Below are positions 1 through 7,564 of a stretch of DNA of 32,002 bases, one piece after another (position 1 is the stretch's first letter; each line of letters opens with the position of its first letter). The notes below the pieces were generated by a model. The model made no database searches. It was not told where the DNA came from and saw only the letters and a list, made by a program, of their open reading frames with translations. The position numbers were made by a program, and so were the translations under genes. The DNA comes from Pseudomonas sp. GM84 (GTDB taxonomy: Bacteria > Pseudomonadota > Gammaproteobacteria > Pseudomonadales > Pseudomonadaceae), in assembly GCF_000282535.1 (NCBI RefSeq), contig NZ_AKJC01000327.1:1-32002 (forward strand). Reading direction: 5' to 3'.

Positions 1-11
1 TTGCCGGCGAT

Positions 12-28
12 GGGCTGCAACGCAGCCC
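12..28. terminator. Hairpin at the left edge, terminator-like
   Basis: GGGCTGC and GCAGCCC pair as a 7-bp stem around a 3-nt loop. The preceding bases (ttgccggcga) resemble the end of a REP-like palindrome cut by the window edge. The same stem design recurs after arsB at 15792-15810, so it probably ends a gene that lies upstream of the window. No T-tract follows. Confidence 0.4.
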
Positions 29-85
29 CGGGTACACCGCCCTATACTCGAAGAACCACCCAGCCTCTACCAGGGAGGCAGCCGA

Positions 86-1147
86 TTGAGCACGCGCATT
101 CCAATCCTGCTCTGCCTCTTGCTGGCAATCGCCGGCTGCGCAGGCAAACCCCCGGCCCCGCCGCCCCCATTCGCCGTGCTCGACCCGGTCACCTGGCAAC
201 GCATCGACCAGGAACTGATCGACGCCTCGGTCGGCGCCGCAGGCTCGGCCAACGACTATGCGCGACGCTCGATGCGGGTATGGAAGGAACAGGTCCAGCA
301 ACGCACGGAAAGCGACTTCATCCCCTGGTTCACCGGCTACTGGACCCAGCAATGGCTGACCCTGAAGGTCGCCTGGTACAAGCTCGACAGCGGTGAAGGC
401 CGCGAGTCCGCGGAAAAGCGCCTGGCCCTGTACCTGCAGGAGCAGTACCACGAGCGAGTGATCGAACCGGTTGCCGAGCAGATCAACCCCGAAGGCATTC
501 GCGACCGCGCCAGCGAGCTCTACCTGCAGTTGTTCGGCCAGCAACTGCCGGCCATCATCCAGCGCTACAACGCCCCGCCCGAGCAGGTCAGCCAGCGGCT
601 CAACCACATCCCGGCGATCCACCTGGGCCCTCCGCAAGCCCGCAATGCCAGCCTCTATCAACTGTTGCGGGCCAAGCCCCTCGACCAGCAACCGGCCTGG
701 CTGGCCCTGCGTGAACACTTGCATCAGCAAGCCGCCAAAGGGCCAGGCCAGACTGACGCAGGTCTGTCGTCGGTGGCCACCCGCGCCAGCGAGAAGCTCG
801 GCGCCACCCTGGCGCCGCGTGGCATCGCCAGTGCCGTGGCGAGTGCGGTAGGCAAGGTCGCCGGGGCGATGATCTCGGTGGCGGCGGCAGGCTACGGGAT
901 GATTACCCATGACCGCGAGCACCCGGAAATGGTCGAGCAGTTGCGGGTGATCCTCAACGTGGCGCTCAACCAGGAATGGCGGGAATTGATGGAGAACCGT
1001 CAGAGCGGTGCCATGTCGGGGGTTTACTACTTGTCGGGGCAGGTCGAGGACAGTCTGCTGGCCAGTGCGCCGCGGCCGCAGGAGCCTGAGCAGCCGCAGG
1101 CACAGGCGCCGCGGCAGGAGCCCTTGTTGATTCGCATCCCCCCGTAG
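86..1147 (+). CDS. Putative lipoprotein of unknown function
   Basis: 353 aa. I do not recognise a characterised family. The start is TTG at 86, chosen because AGGGAGG lies at 72-78 with good spacing and because it gives a clean lipoprotein signal: a hydrophobic stretch (LLCLLLAIAGC) with a lipobox-like IAGC and the modified Cys near residue 18. A proline-rich linker (KPPAPPPP) follows. The mature part is mostly charged and helical-looking, with a more hydrophobic Ala/Gly/Val stretch at about residues 245-275 (IASAVASAVGKVAGAMISVA) and a Pro/Gln-rich tail (about 320-345). The protein is probably attached to the inner or outer membrane facing the periplasm. It stands alone: a hairpin follows it and the next gene is on the other strand. 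Confidence is high for a real lipoprotein gene and nil for function. Confidence 0.75.
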   Translation: MSTRIPILLCLLLAIAGCAGKPPAPPPPFAVLDPVTWQRIDQELIDASVGAAGSANDYARRSMRVWKEQVQQRTESDFIPWFTGYWTQQWLTLKVAWYKLDSGEGRESAEKRLALYLQEQYHERVIEPVAEQINPEGIRDRASELYLQLFGQQLPAIIQRYNAPPEQVSQRLNHIPAIHLGPPQARNASLYQLLRAKPLDQQPAWLALREHLHQQAAKGPGQTDAGLSSVATRASEKLGATLAPRGIASAVASAVGKVAGAMISVAAAGYGMITHDREHPEMVEQLRVILNVALNQEWRELMENRQSGAMSGVYYLSGQVEDSLLASAPRPQEPEQPQAQAPRQEPLLIRIPP

Positions 1148-1168
1148 AGGTTGTTTTTACCGGCCTCA

Positions 1169-1186
1169 TCGCCGGCAAGCCGGCGA
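1169..1186. terminator. Perfect palindromic hairpin between convergent genes
   Basis: TCGCCGGC-AA-GCCGGCGA is a perfect 8-bp stem with a 2-nt loop, placed between the convergent ends of the lipoprotein gene and the PACE gene. It may serve as a bidirectional terminator or be a single REP-like unit. A related palindrome starts at the right edge of the window (about 31978). Confidence 0.5.
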
Positions 1187-1206
1187 TAGGGCCAGTACGG
1201 CCCCCC

Positions 1207-1635
1207 TCAAGCAGCCGCAAGCGCCGAATTGGGCAAACCAAAGATCCGGTCAAACGCCCAGTTGTAGGCAAAGGTGTAGCAAGGCACCAGAACAATGAAC
1301 GCCAGGTCCACCAAAAATGCCTCGACCAGGCTCATGCCCAGCCACCAGGCGATCAGCGGAATCAAGTACACCACCAAAGTCAGCTGGAAGCCGATGGCAT
1401 GCGCCACCCGCCGCGCCACGCTACGCCCGCGCTTGGCCTGGCGGCTTTCCCAATACTCGAACAGGCTGTTGTAGATCAGGTTCCAGAGCATCGCGATGGT
1501 GGTGATCATCACCGCCAGCGGCCCTGTGTGCGAGGCCTGGGTGTCGGACAGGTAAGCCAGCCCCAGGGTCGACATGCACAGGCCGATCAGTTCGTAGAAG
1601 GTCACATAGACCAGTTTGCGTTTGACTCCCTGCAC
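1207..1635 (-). CDS. PACE family multidrug efflux transporter
   Basis: 142 aa, the usual length for the proteobacterial antimicrobial compound efflux (PACE/AceI) family, which exports chlorhexidine, acriflavine and short diamines across the inner membrane by proton antiport. The sequence shows two tandem bacterial-transmembrane-pair halves giving four membrane helices. The first half begins MQGVKRKLVYVTFYE, with Glu at residue 15, the position of the essential Glu15 of AceI, and contains WNLIYNSLFEYWE. The second half contains FQLTLVVYLIPLIAWW and YNWAFDRIFG. The start is GTG at 1635 with GAGG upstream. The gene is divergent from a LysR regulator, a common arrangement for PACE genes, so induction by that regulator is likely. 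Substrate is not known. Confidence 0.9.
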   Translation of the reverse strand: MQGVKRKLVYVTFYELIGLCMSTLGLAYLSDTQASHTGPLAVMITTIAMLWNLIYNSLFEYWESRQAKRGRSVARRVAHAIGFQLTLVVYLIPLIAWWLGMSLVEAFLVDLAFIVLVPCYTFAYNWAFDRIFGLPNSALAAA

Positions 1636-1690
1636 CGGGATGACCTCGTGTGGCGATAAGCGAAGGGGCGCAAGGATGCTTCAATCTTCT

Positions 1691-1725
1691 TGACAGAAAA
1701 AGTCAGCAGCTTTCAGATTGACTGA
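1691..1725. promoter_or_regulatory. Candidate LysR-type operator dyads in the PACE/lysR divergent region
   Basis: Two dyads lie just upstream of the LysR start. TGAC-N7-GTCA is at 1691-1705 and TCAG-N5-CTGA is at 1713-1725. The second fits the T-N11-A form of LysR boxes. Their position between divergent genes suits autoregulation plus control of the PACE gene. This is inference from symmetry only. Confidence 0.35.
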
Positions 1726-1737
1726 CAGGAGGCTGCC

Positions 1738-2616
1738 ATGAACTTTTCCAGCGACAATATCCAGCTGTTTCTCGCCGTGCTCGATCGCGGCTCGTTTTCC
1801 GCCGCTGCCCGCGCCTTGCAACGCGTGCCCTCGGCGGTAAGCATGGCGATCGGCAACCTCGAAGCGGAGCTGGGCTATGCCCTGTTCGAGCGTGGCTCAC
1901 GCGAAGTCCGCGCCACCGCCCAGGCCCTGGCGCTGGAGCCCCACGCCAGGCTGATCGCCGAGCAGCTGGGGCTGTTGCAGGTACACGCGCTGGAGCTGTC
2001 CCAGGGGCTGGAAAGCCGCCTGACCCTCGCCGTCGCCCCCGACATCGACCACCGCCCACTGCTGGCCGCCATCGCCACGCTCGGCGAGCGCTTTGCGCTG
2101 CTCGACATCGAGCTGCTCAGTGCCCCCCAGGAAGAAGCCCTGCACCTGCTCGACAGCGGCCGCGCCGACCTGTGCCTGGCCTTCGCCGGCCTGCAGGTCG
2201 ATGCCCGGCGCGGCTTCCAGCACATCGGCATGGAGTCGCTGGTGGCGACCTTGGCCCCCACCCACCCGGCCTTGCGCGAGGGACGCATCGAATACCTGGA
2301 AGACCTGATCAAGGTGCGTCAGATCCTGGTGCGCAGCCGCGACTTGCCGCTGCTCGATCCGCGTGCGCTGATCGGCGCCACGCACTGGACCACCGACAGT
2401 TTCGACCTGGCCCTGCAGATGGTCGAGGCCGGCCTGGGCTGGGGTGACCTGCCGCTGGCCAGGGTCGCGCCGCTGATCGCCAGCGGGCGGCTGGTGCGCC
2501 TGGCGTTTCGCAACACCCGCAACGAACTGCAGCTGCCGGTGCATGCCTTCTGGCGCAAGCAACAACCCTTACGCCAGGCGGCACGCTTGCTGATCGAGCA
2601 ACTGGCCGCCCGCTAG
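1738..2616 (+). CDS. LysR family transcriptional regulator
   Basis: 292 aa, typical family length. The N-terminal winged helix-turn-helix is clear (residues about 5-62: [20 protein letters not shown], then [20 protein letters not shown]), followed by a substrate-binding-like effector domain (about 90-285). The ATG at 1738 has a good ribosome site (AGGAGG at 1728-1733). It is divergent from the PACE efflux gene 102 bp away, so it is probably the local regulator of that gene, responding to an unknown ligand. The gene ends at 2616 and is followed by a chemoreceptor with its own promoter. Confidence 0.92.
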   Translation: MNFSSDNIQLFLAVLDRGSFSAAARALQRVPSAVSMAIGNLEAELGYALFERGSREVRATAQALALEPHARLIAEQLGLLQVHALELSQGLESRLTLAVAPDIDHRPLLAAIATLGERFALLDIELLSAPQEEALHLLDSGRADLCLAFAGLQVDARRGFQHIGMESLVATLAPTHPALREGRIEYLEDLIKVRQILVRSRDLPLLDPRALIGATHWTTDSFDLALQMVEAGLGWGDLPLARVAPLIASGRLVRLAFRNTRNELQLPVHAFWRKQQPLRQAARLLIEQLAAR

Positions 2617-2659
2617 ATTGCCGTCCGTCGCCTTGCGCCGAAGACAATGCGCAAGCATT

Positions 2660-2686
2660 TCAATGTTTTACCGCCCGAGCCGATAG
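2660..2686 (+). promoter_or_regulatory. Putative FliA (sigma-28) promoter
   Basis: TCAATGTTTT at 2660-2669 and GCCGATAG at 2679-2686 resemble the flagellar sigma-28 elements (TCAAGTTT or TAAAGTTT, about 11 nt, then GCCGATAA). The site is about 75 bp before the chemoreceptor start, as expected for a late motility gene. Confidence 0.55.
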
Positions 2687-2759
2687 CTCAGGAGACAGGC
2701 CCCGCCGTTGCGTCACAAGCGCGCGGCGCCCTCCCCTCCATGGCTCAAGGTCTCGAAAC

Positions 2760-4646
2760 ATGAACCTGAAATTTCGCCACAAGATCCTGCTCAGCGCCTG
2801 CGGCGTCGTGGTGCTGGCATTTGCCCTGTTCACGCTCTACAACGATTACCTGCAACGCAACACCCTGCGCCAGAACATCGAGGCCTCGGTCCAACAGGCC
2901 GGCGCACTCAGCGCCAGCAGTGTGCAGAACTGGATGAGCGGGCGCATCCTGGTGCTGGAAAACCTGGCCCAGGACATCGCCACGCAAGGGGCCGGCGACA
3001 CCTTGGCCGGGCTGATCGAGCAGCCTTCCTACACGCGAAACTTCCTGTTCACCTACCTGGGCCAGGCCAACGGCGTGTTCACCCAACGCCCCGACACCCA
3101 GATGCCCGCCGGTTACGACCCACGCCAGCGGCCCTGGTATGCCAGCGCGGCAAATGCCGGCCAGACCGTGCTCACCGCCCCCTACCAAGGTGCGGTCGGC
3201 GGCCTGATGGTGACCATCGCCACGCCGGTGAAAAGCCGGGCCAACGGCGAACTGATCGGCGTGGTCGGCGGCGACCTCACCCTGGACACCCTGGTGCAGA
3301 TCATCAACTCGGTCGACTTCGGCGGCATCGGCCATGCCTTCCTCGCCGACAGCAACGGCCAGGTGATCGTCAGCCCGGATAAAACCCAGCTGATGAAAAA
3401 CCTCAAGGACATCTACCCCGGCAGCGGCCTGCACATTGCTTCGGGGATGCAGGACGTGGTGCTCAACGGCCAGCAGCGATTGATTTCCTTCGCCCCGGTG
3501 GCCGGCCTGCCGTCGGCTCAGTGGTACATCGGCCTGTCGATCGACAAGGACAAGGCCTACGCCGCCATCGATCAGTTCCGCACCTCGGCGATCATCGCCA
3601 TGCTCATTGCCGTGGCCGCGATTGCCCTGCTGCTGGGCCTGCTGATCCCGGTGCTGATGCGCCCGCTGACCACCATGGGCCGCGCCATGCGTGACATCGC
3701 CGAGGGCGAAGGCGACCTGACCCGCCGCCTGGAAGTGGTGCACAAGGACGAGTTCGGCGAGCTGGCCACCTCGTTCAACCGTTTCGTCGAACGCATCCAC
3801 ACCTCGATCAGCGAAGTGTCCTCGGCCACCCGCCTGGTGCATGACCTTTCCGAGAAAGTGGTCAACGCTTCCAACGCCTCGATCATCGGCTCCGAAGAGC
3901 AGAGCATGCGGACCAACAGCGTGGCGGCGGCGATCAACGAACTGGGCGCTGCCACCCAGGAAATCGCCCGCAACGCGGCGGATGCCTCGCAACATGCCAG
4001 CGGCGCCAGCGAACAGGCCCATGGCGGCCGAGAAGTGGTCGAGGAAGCGATCAGCGCCATGACTGCCTTGTCCCAGCGCATCAGCGAATCCTGCGCGCAG
4101 ATCGAAACGCTCAATGCCAGCACCGACGAGATCGGCAAGATCCTCGACGTGATCAAGGGCATCTCCCAGCAGACCAACCTGCTGGCGCTCAACGCCGCCA
4201 TCGAGGCTGCCCGCGCTGGCGAGGCCGGGCGCGGGTTCGCCGTGGTCGCCGACGAAGTCCGCAATCTGGCGCACCGCACCCAGGAATCGGCCGAAGAGAT
4301 TCACCGCATGATCACCAGCCTGCAGGTGGGCTCACGCGAGGCCGTGCACACCATGAACACCAGCCAGGTCTCCAGCGAACAGACCGTGCAGGTGGCCAAC
4401 CAGGCCGGCGAGCGGCTGGCCAGCGTGACCCAGCGCATTGGCGAGATCGACGGCATGAACCAGTCGGTGGCCACTGCTACCGAGGAGCAGACGGCGGTGG
4501 TCGAGAGCCTGAACCTGGACATTACCCAGATCAACACCCTCAACCAGCAAGGGGTGGAGAACCTCAACGACACCCTGCGTCATTGCGATGCGCTGTCGCA
4601 GCAGGCCGGGCGCTTGAAGCAGTTGGTGGGCAGCTTCCGTATCTGA
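2760..4646 (+). CDS. Methyl-accepting chemotaxis protein, PctA-like dCache receptor
   Basis: 628 aa transmembrane chemoreceptor. Order: TM1 (about 10-29), periplasmic dCache_1 ligand domain (about 35-275), TM2 (about 277-299), HAMP (about 300-350), then a long signalling domain with the hallmark hairpin ([20 protein letters not shown]) and [13 protein letters not shown] methylation helices. It resembles the P. aeruginosa amino-acid receptors PctA/B/C as I recall them (shared [29 protein letters not shown]). The amino-acid-binding signature is largely present: Y119, R124, W126, Y127, Y142, D172. The acidic residue two after the second Tyr (D146 in PctA) is Gly144 here, so ligand preference may differ. 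There is no C-terminal CheR-tethering pentapeptide. AAGG upstream supports ATG 2760. It probably senses amino acids or amines. Confidence 0.93.
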   Translation: MNLKFRHKILLSACGVVVLAFALFTLYNDYLQRNTLRQNIEASVQQAGALSASSVQNWMSGRILVLENLAQDIATQGAGDTLAGLIEQPSYTRNFLFTYLGQANGVFTQRPDTQMPAGYDPRQRPWYASAANAGQTVLTAPYQGAVGGLMVTIATPVKSRANGELIGVVGGDLTLDTLVQIINSVDFGGIGHAFLADSNGQVIVSPDKTQLMKNLKDIYPGSGLHIASGMQDVVLNGQQRLISFAPVAGLPSAQWYIGLSIDKDKAYAAIDQFRTSAIIAMLIAVAAIALLLGLLIPVLMRPLTTMGRAMRDIAEGEGDLTRRLEVVHKDEFGELATSFNRFVERIHTSISEVSSATRLVHDLSEKVVNASNASIIGSEEQSMRTNSVAAAINELGAATQEIARNAADASQHASGASEQAHGGREVVEEAISAMTALSQRISESCAQIETLNASTDEIGKILDVIKGISQQTNLLALNAAIEAARAGEAGRGFAVVADEVRNLAHRTQESAEEIHRMITSLQVGSREAVHTMNTSQVSSEQTVQVANQAGERLASVTQRIGEIDGMNQSVATATEEQTAVVESLNLDITQINTLNQQGVENLNDTLRHCDALSQQAGRLKQLVGSFRI

Positions 4647-4696
4647 GACAAGGGTTTGTGGGGGCAACTCATAGTTTTGAGGCTTGGTGCAAACCT

Positions 4697-4783
4697 TGTG
4701 GGAGCGGGCTTGTCCCGCGAACACCGGCGAAGCCGGTGCCATGCACCGCGTTGCCTGCTTCGCGGGACAAGCCCGCTCCCACA
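4697..4783. repeat. Paired inverted REP element
   Basis: The left arm at 4697-4720 reads TGTGGGAGCGGGCTTGTCCC and onward. The right arm at 4760-4783 is its exact reverse complement. Between them sits another small hairpin, CACCGGC-GAA-GCCGGTG (4722-4738). The same pair occurs at 11900-11980 and 29965-30046. Here it lies between the chemoreceptor and the convergent YkvI-family gene and may also terminate transcription. Confidence 0.9.
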
Positions 4784-4788
4784 GCCCC

Positions 4789-5853
4789 CTATGCCACCAC
4801 CGCTTTCCCCTGCCTACCCCGCCGCACCCAGGCCAGCAACACCGCCGCCATCAGCACGAACCCCAGGTACCCGAACAGCGGATACACCTCACCCACCAGG
4901 CTGATGAACCCCACCAGGCTGCAGACAAACGCCGCCGCCCCCGTCACCACCGAGCCCCAGCGGAATTTCGCCGTGCCCGCCGGCAGCAGCCGCGACAGGA
5001 ACGAGAACAAGGTGCCCACCGCCGTGTTGACGATCATCCCGAAGATGATCAGGCACATCACCAACCCCAGCAGCGGTGAAACCTCATTGGCGATCGACAG
5101 CATCGGCATCGGCAAATCGGCGACGCTGTCCAGGCGCGACAGCAACCCGGCGCTCATCACCAGCATCAGCCCACCCAGTGCCGCGCCGCCCAGCAAGCCG
5201 CCCCACACCGCCGTCTTCTCGCCCTTGGCCGAGCCGCCCAGAATCGCCAGGATCGGCGCACCCGCAACGATGTTGTACGACACATACAAAAACGCCCCCA
5301 GCAACCAGTGGCGCGTACCGGCCTGCTGCTGACTGGCCAGTTGATCGAGCATGGCGAAACTCTGCCCGCGGGTGAACACGGCGTACAGCGCGATGGCCGA
5401 GGCCACCAGGATCAGCAGCGGCGTGATGGCGCCGATGGCGACGATCACCTTGCGCACGTCCAGGCACACGATGCCCACCACCAGCAGGGTCACCAGCACA
5501 CTGCCGGTCAGCGCCGGAATACCGAACTGCTGCTCCAGCAAGGCACCGCCGCCGGCCAGCATGACCACGGTCACGGCGAACATGAAGAAGGTGATCAGCC
5601 AGTCGACGAACAGGCCCAGGTGGCGCCCGCAGATGGCCTGGATCACATCCTTGTGCGAGGTCGCGCGCTGGCGGTTGCCGAGCCCGGCCAGGGCCATGCC
5701 GAGGAAGGTGAACAAGGCGGCGCTGACCAGCGCGCCGACCAGGCCCCAGACGCCGAAATCGACGAAGAACAACAGCAATTCCCGCCCGGACGCGAAGCCC
5801 GCTCCCACGATCACGCCGACGAAGGCCCCGGCGATCTTCAGTTGCTCTTGCAT
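4789..5853 (-). CDS. YkvI family membrane protein (putative transporter)
   Basis: 354 aa, about ten hydrophobic segments. It starts MQEQLKIAGAFVGVIVGAGF, with the glycine-rich GAGFASGRE motif in helix 1 that resembles the unwound TM1 of amino-acid/sodium symporters of the LeuT/APC fold; the YkvI (COG3814) family is predicted to be such a transporter. The start is ATG 5853 with GAGG nearby. It is the last gene of a minus-strand run behind a D-amino-acid dehydrogenase-like enzyme and a RidA protein, separated from ridA by 70 bp holding a palindrome. From context, it may import or export the amino acid handled by the two enzymes. Substrate is not known from sequence. Confidence 0.8.
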   Translation of the reverse strand: MQEQLKIAGAFVGVIVGAGFASGRELLLFFVDFGVWGLVGALVSAALFTFLGMALAGLGNRQRATSHKDVIQAICGRHLGLFVDWLITFFMFAVTVVMLAGGGALLEQQFGIPALTGSVLVTLLVVGIVCLDVRKVIVAIGAITPLLILVASAIALYAVFTRGQSFAMLDQLASQQQAGTRHWLLGAFLYVSYNIVAGAPILAILGGSAKGEKTAVWGGLLGGAALGGLMLVMSAGLLSRLDSVADLPMPMLSIANEVSPLLGLVMCLIIFGMIVNTAVGTLFSFLSRLLPAGTAKFRWGSVVTGAAAFVCSLVGFISLVGEVYPLFGYLGFVLMAAVLLAWVRRGRQGKAVVA

Positions 5854-5890
5854 GTGAACCTCAGGTTATTGTTGTTGTGCGCGCCAAGGT

Positions 5891-5916
5891 CCTTTCGCGG
5901 GCAAGCCCGCGAAAGG
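5891..5916. repeat. Perfect intercistronic palindrome (REP-like)
   Basis: CCTTTCGCGGGC-AA-GCCCGCGAAAGG is a 12-bp perfect stem with a 2-nt loop in the 70-bp gap between ridA and the downstream YkvI-family gene. It could lower expression of the last gene or protect the upstream mRNA 3' end. Its core (TCGCGGG..CAAGCCCGC) resembles the arm of the long REP pairs. Confidence 0.6.
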
Positions 5917-5923
5917 GTTCTAC

Positions 5924-6301
5924 TCAGCGCTCGCCGACATACGCTTGCACTTCGATTTCCACATCCACCCCCAGCGCCAGCGCCGAAGCGACGGTCGAAC
6001 GCACCGGCAACGCATCGCCGAAGAAGGTTTTGTAGACCTCGTTGAAACCGGCGAAGTGGGCCATGTCGGACAGCCACACGGTCACCTTGACCACCTGGTC
6101 GAAGCGCGCGCCGCACGCCTCCAGGCTTTCGGCAATACGCTCGCAGGCCGCGCGGGTCTGGGTCTGGATATCACCGCGCACCACCTCGCCGCCGGCACTC
6201 ATCGGCACTTGCCCGGAGAGGAACAGGAAGCCGCCGGCCTTCACGGCACGCGAGAACGGGAATGGCAGGCTGCTGGGGAAACGCTGGATGTCGTTGCTCA
6301 T
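5924..6301 (-). CDS. RidA family protein (reactive imine/enamine deaminase)
   Basis: 125 aa, full length for the YjgF/YER057c/UK114 (Rid) family. These cytosolic trimers hydrolyse enamine/imine intermediates formed by amino-acid oxidising or PLP enzymes. Visible signatures: FLFLSGQVPM in the N-terminal half, the Arg of PVRSTVAS near residue 100 (equivalent to the catalytic Arg that holds the substrate carboxylate) and the terminal VEIEVQAYVGE stretch. The start ATG 6301 has AAGGAG in front, overlapping the end of the dehydrogenase gene, only 12 nt between the two. The placement fits: the dehydrogenase releases an imino acid, and RidA would speed its hydrolysis to the keto acid and ammonia. 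The exact Rid subfamily was not determined. Confidence 0.92.
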   Translation of the reverse strand: MSNDIQRFPSSLPFPFSRAVKAGGFLFLSGQVPMSAGGEVVRGDIQTQTRAACERIAESLEACGARFDQVVKVTVWLSDMAHFAGFNEVYKTFFGDALPVRSTVASALALGVDVEIEVQAYVGER

Positions 6302-6313
6302 GGGAAGCTCCTT

Positions 6314-7450
6314 TCAGGATGACTGGAAACGTGCCGGGGACAGGCGCTCGGGCGCCACCCCCTGGGCGATCAGGCTCGGGCACAGCGGTTGCCCGAGCAG
6401 CAGGTCGGCGGCCAGGCGCGAAGCACCGGCTGCCGACTGGATACCATAGCCGCCTTGCGCCGCCAGCCAGAAGAACGCCGGCATCTGCGCATCGAAGCCG
6501 ATCACCAGGTCGCCATCAGCGACGAAGGAACGCAGGCCGGCCCAGCTGTGGCTCGGGCGTCGAATCGCCAAGGTGGTCATGGCTTCGATGTTGTAGATGC
6601 CGAGGGCAATATCGAGCTCCTCGGGGGCGGCGTCCTGCGGCTCGACCGGGTCGGCGTTGGCCGGGGAGCCCAGCAACTGACCGGCGTCCGGCTTGAAGTA
6701 GAAGCTTTCGTCGACACCGATCACCGCCGGCCAGTGGGCAAAGTCCTGCTCGGCCGGGCCGGGGAAGGTAAAGGCGCTGCGCCGGCACGGCTGCAGGCCG
6801 ATCGGTGCCACGCCACACTGCGCGGCCACACGGTCGGCCCAGGCGCCCGCGGCATTGATCAGTTGGCGCGCCTGCAGCTGGCTGCCATCGGCCAGCGTCA
6901 CCTGCCACAGCCCGTCCTGGTATTGGGCCTGGTGCAACTCGGCATTGCAGCGCAACTCACCGCCAGCGGCGCGGTAGCCGCGCAGGAAGCCTTGGTGCAG
7001 CGCGTGCACATCGAGGTCCATGGCACCGGGCTCATGCACGGCACCCGCAATGACGTCATCGCGCAGGCTCGGCACCAGGGCCAGGGCGGCATCACGGTCG
7101 AGCAGGCTGACCTCGGTGCCGTTGGCCAGGTTTTGAGCGTATGTGTCTGCGAGCAGCTCACCTTGCTCATGACTGGCGACATACAGGCAGCCACGCGGCT
7201 CCAGCAACGGATGTTCGCAGAAACCTGCCGGCGGCGTTTCGTAGAACGCCCGGCTGGCCCGGGTCAGGGCCTGGATCTGCGGGGTGCCGTAAGCCTCCAT
7301 GAACATCGCCGCGGAACGCCCGGTCGAGTGGTAACCCGGCTGCGTTTCACGCTCCAGCAGCAGCACCTGGCGCTGGCCCGCCAGGCGATAGCCCAGGGAG
7401 GCACCGGCAATACCGGCGCCAATGATCAAGGTGTCGTAGATCGGGGTCAT
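6314..7450 (-). CDS. FAD-dependent D-amino-acid dehydrogenase (D-arginine dehydrogenase-like)
   Basis: 378 aa from ATG 7450; the frame stays open far upstream, but GGAG lies just before this ATG and the FAD motif starts right after it (IIGAGIAGASLGYRLA, residues 9-24, with E33 at the end of strand 2). It belongs to the DAO/GlpD-like flavoenzymes and matches the P. aeruginosa D-arginine dehydrogenase (DauA/DADH) as I recall it: QPGYHSTGRSA, NAAGAW, RRSAF, DESFY, WAGLRSF, AAQGGYGIQ. The residues gripping the amino-acid carboxylate and flavin (Y54, the Arg of RRSAF, the Tyr of DESFY, the Arg of GLRSF) are kept. The side-chain pocket differs: DADH H48 corresponds to M49 and the guanidinium-binding E87 to C88. 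A neutral or hydrophobic D-amino acid is therefore more likely than D-arginine. First gene of the operon with ridA. Confidence 0.88.
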   Translation of the reverse strand: MTPIYDTLIIGAGIAGASLGYRLAGQRQVLLLERETQPGYHSTGRSAAMFMEAYGTPQIQALTRASRAFYETPPAGFCEHPLLEPRGCLYVASHEQGELLADTYAQNLANGTEVSLLDRDAALALVPSLRDDVIAGAVHEPGAMDLDVHALHQGFLRGYRAAGGELRCNAELHQAQYQDGLWQVTLADGSQLQARQLINAAGAWADRVAAQCGVAPIGLQPCRRSAFTFPGPAEQDFAHWPAVIGVDESFYFKPDAGQLLGSPANADPVEPQDAAPEELDIALGIYNIEAMTTLAIRRPSHSWAGLRSFVADGDLVIGFDAQMPAFFWLAAQGGYGIQSAAGASRLAADLLLGQPLCPSLIAQGVAPERLSPARFQSS

Positions 7451-7477
7451 GCACACTCCTGCCAGGGAATTATCATT

Positions 7478-7503
7478 TATGAGAATTCTAATATATGAGA
7501 ATT
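7478..7503. promoter_or_regulatory. Candidate operator in the dehydrogenase/XRE divergent region
   Basis: TATGAGAATT occurs twice as a direct repeat, at 7478-7487 and 7494-7503 (16-bp periodicity). The region also holds an inverted repeat AATTCT-N8-AGAATT (7484-7489 / 7498-7503). It is a markedly AT-rich island in a GC-rich context, within the gap between the divergent operon and regulator. It is probably where the XRE/cupin protein and RNA polymerase bind. Confidence 0.5.
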
Positions 7504-7564
7504 TCGAAATGTGCAAGGGCGCAAGGTAAGATGCGCGACCTTTGCCGTATACCGAGAGCCGCGA

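Noticed and set aside
2745..4304. A 519-codon minus-strand frame across the chemoreceptor
   Set aside because: Shadow of the chemoreceptor reading frame; repetitive His/Gly/Gln-rich translation and no ribosome site.
4697..4783. Repeated inverted arms as possible insertion-sequence ends or CRISPR repeats
   Set aside because: There is no transposase between the arms and no regularly spaced array with unique spacers; pairing and placement fit REP elements.
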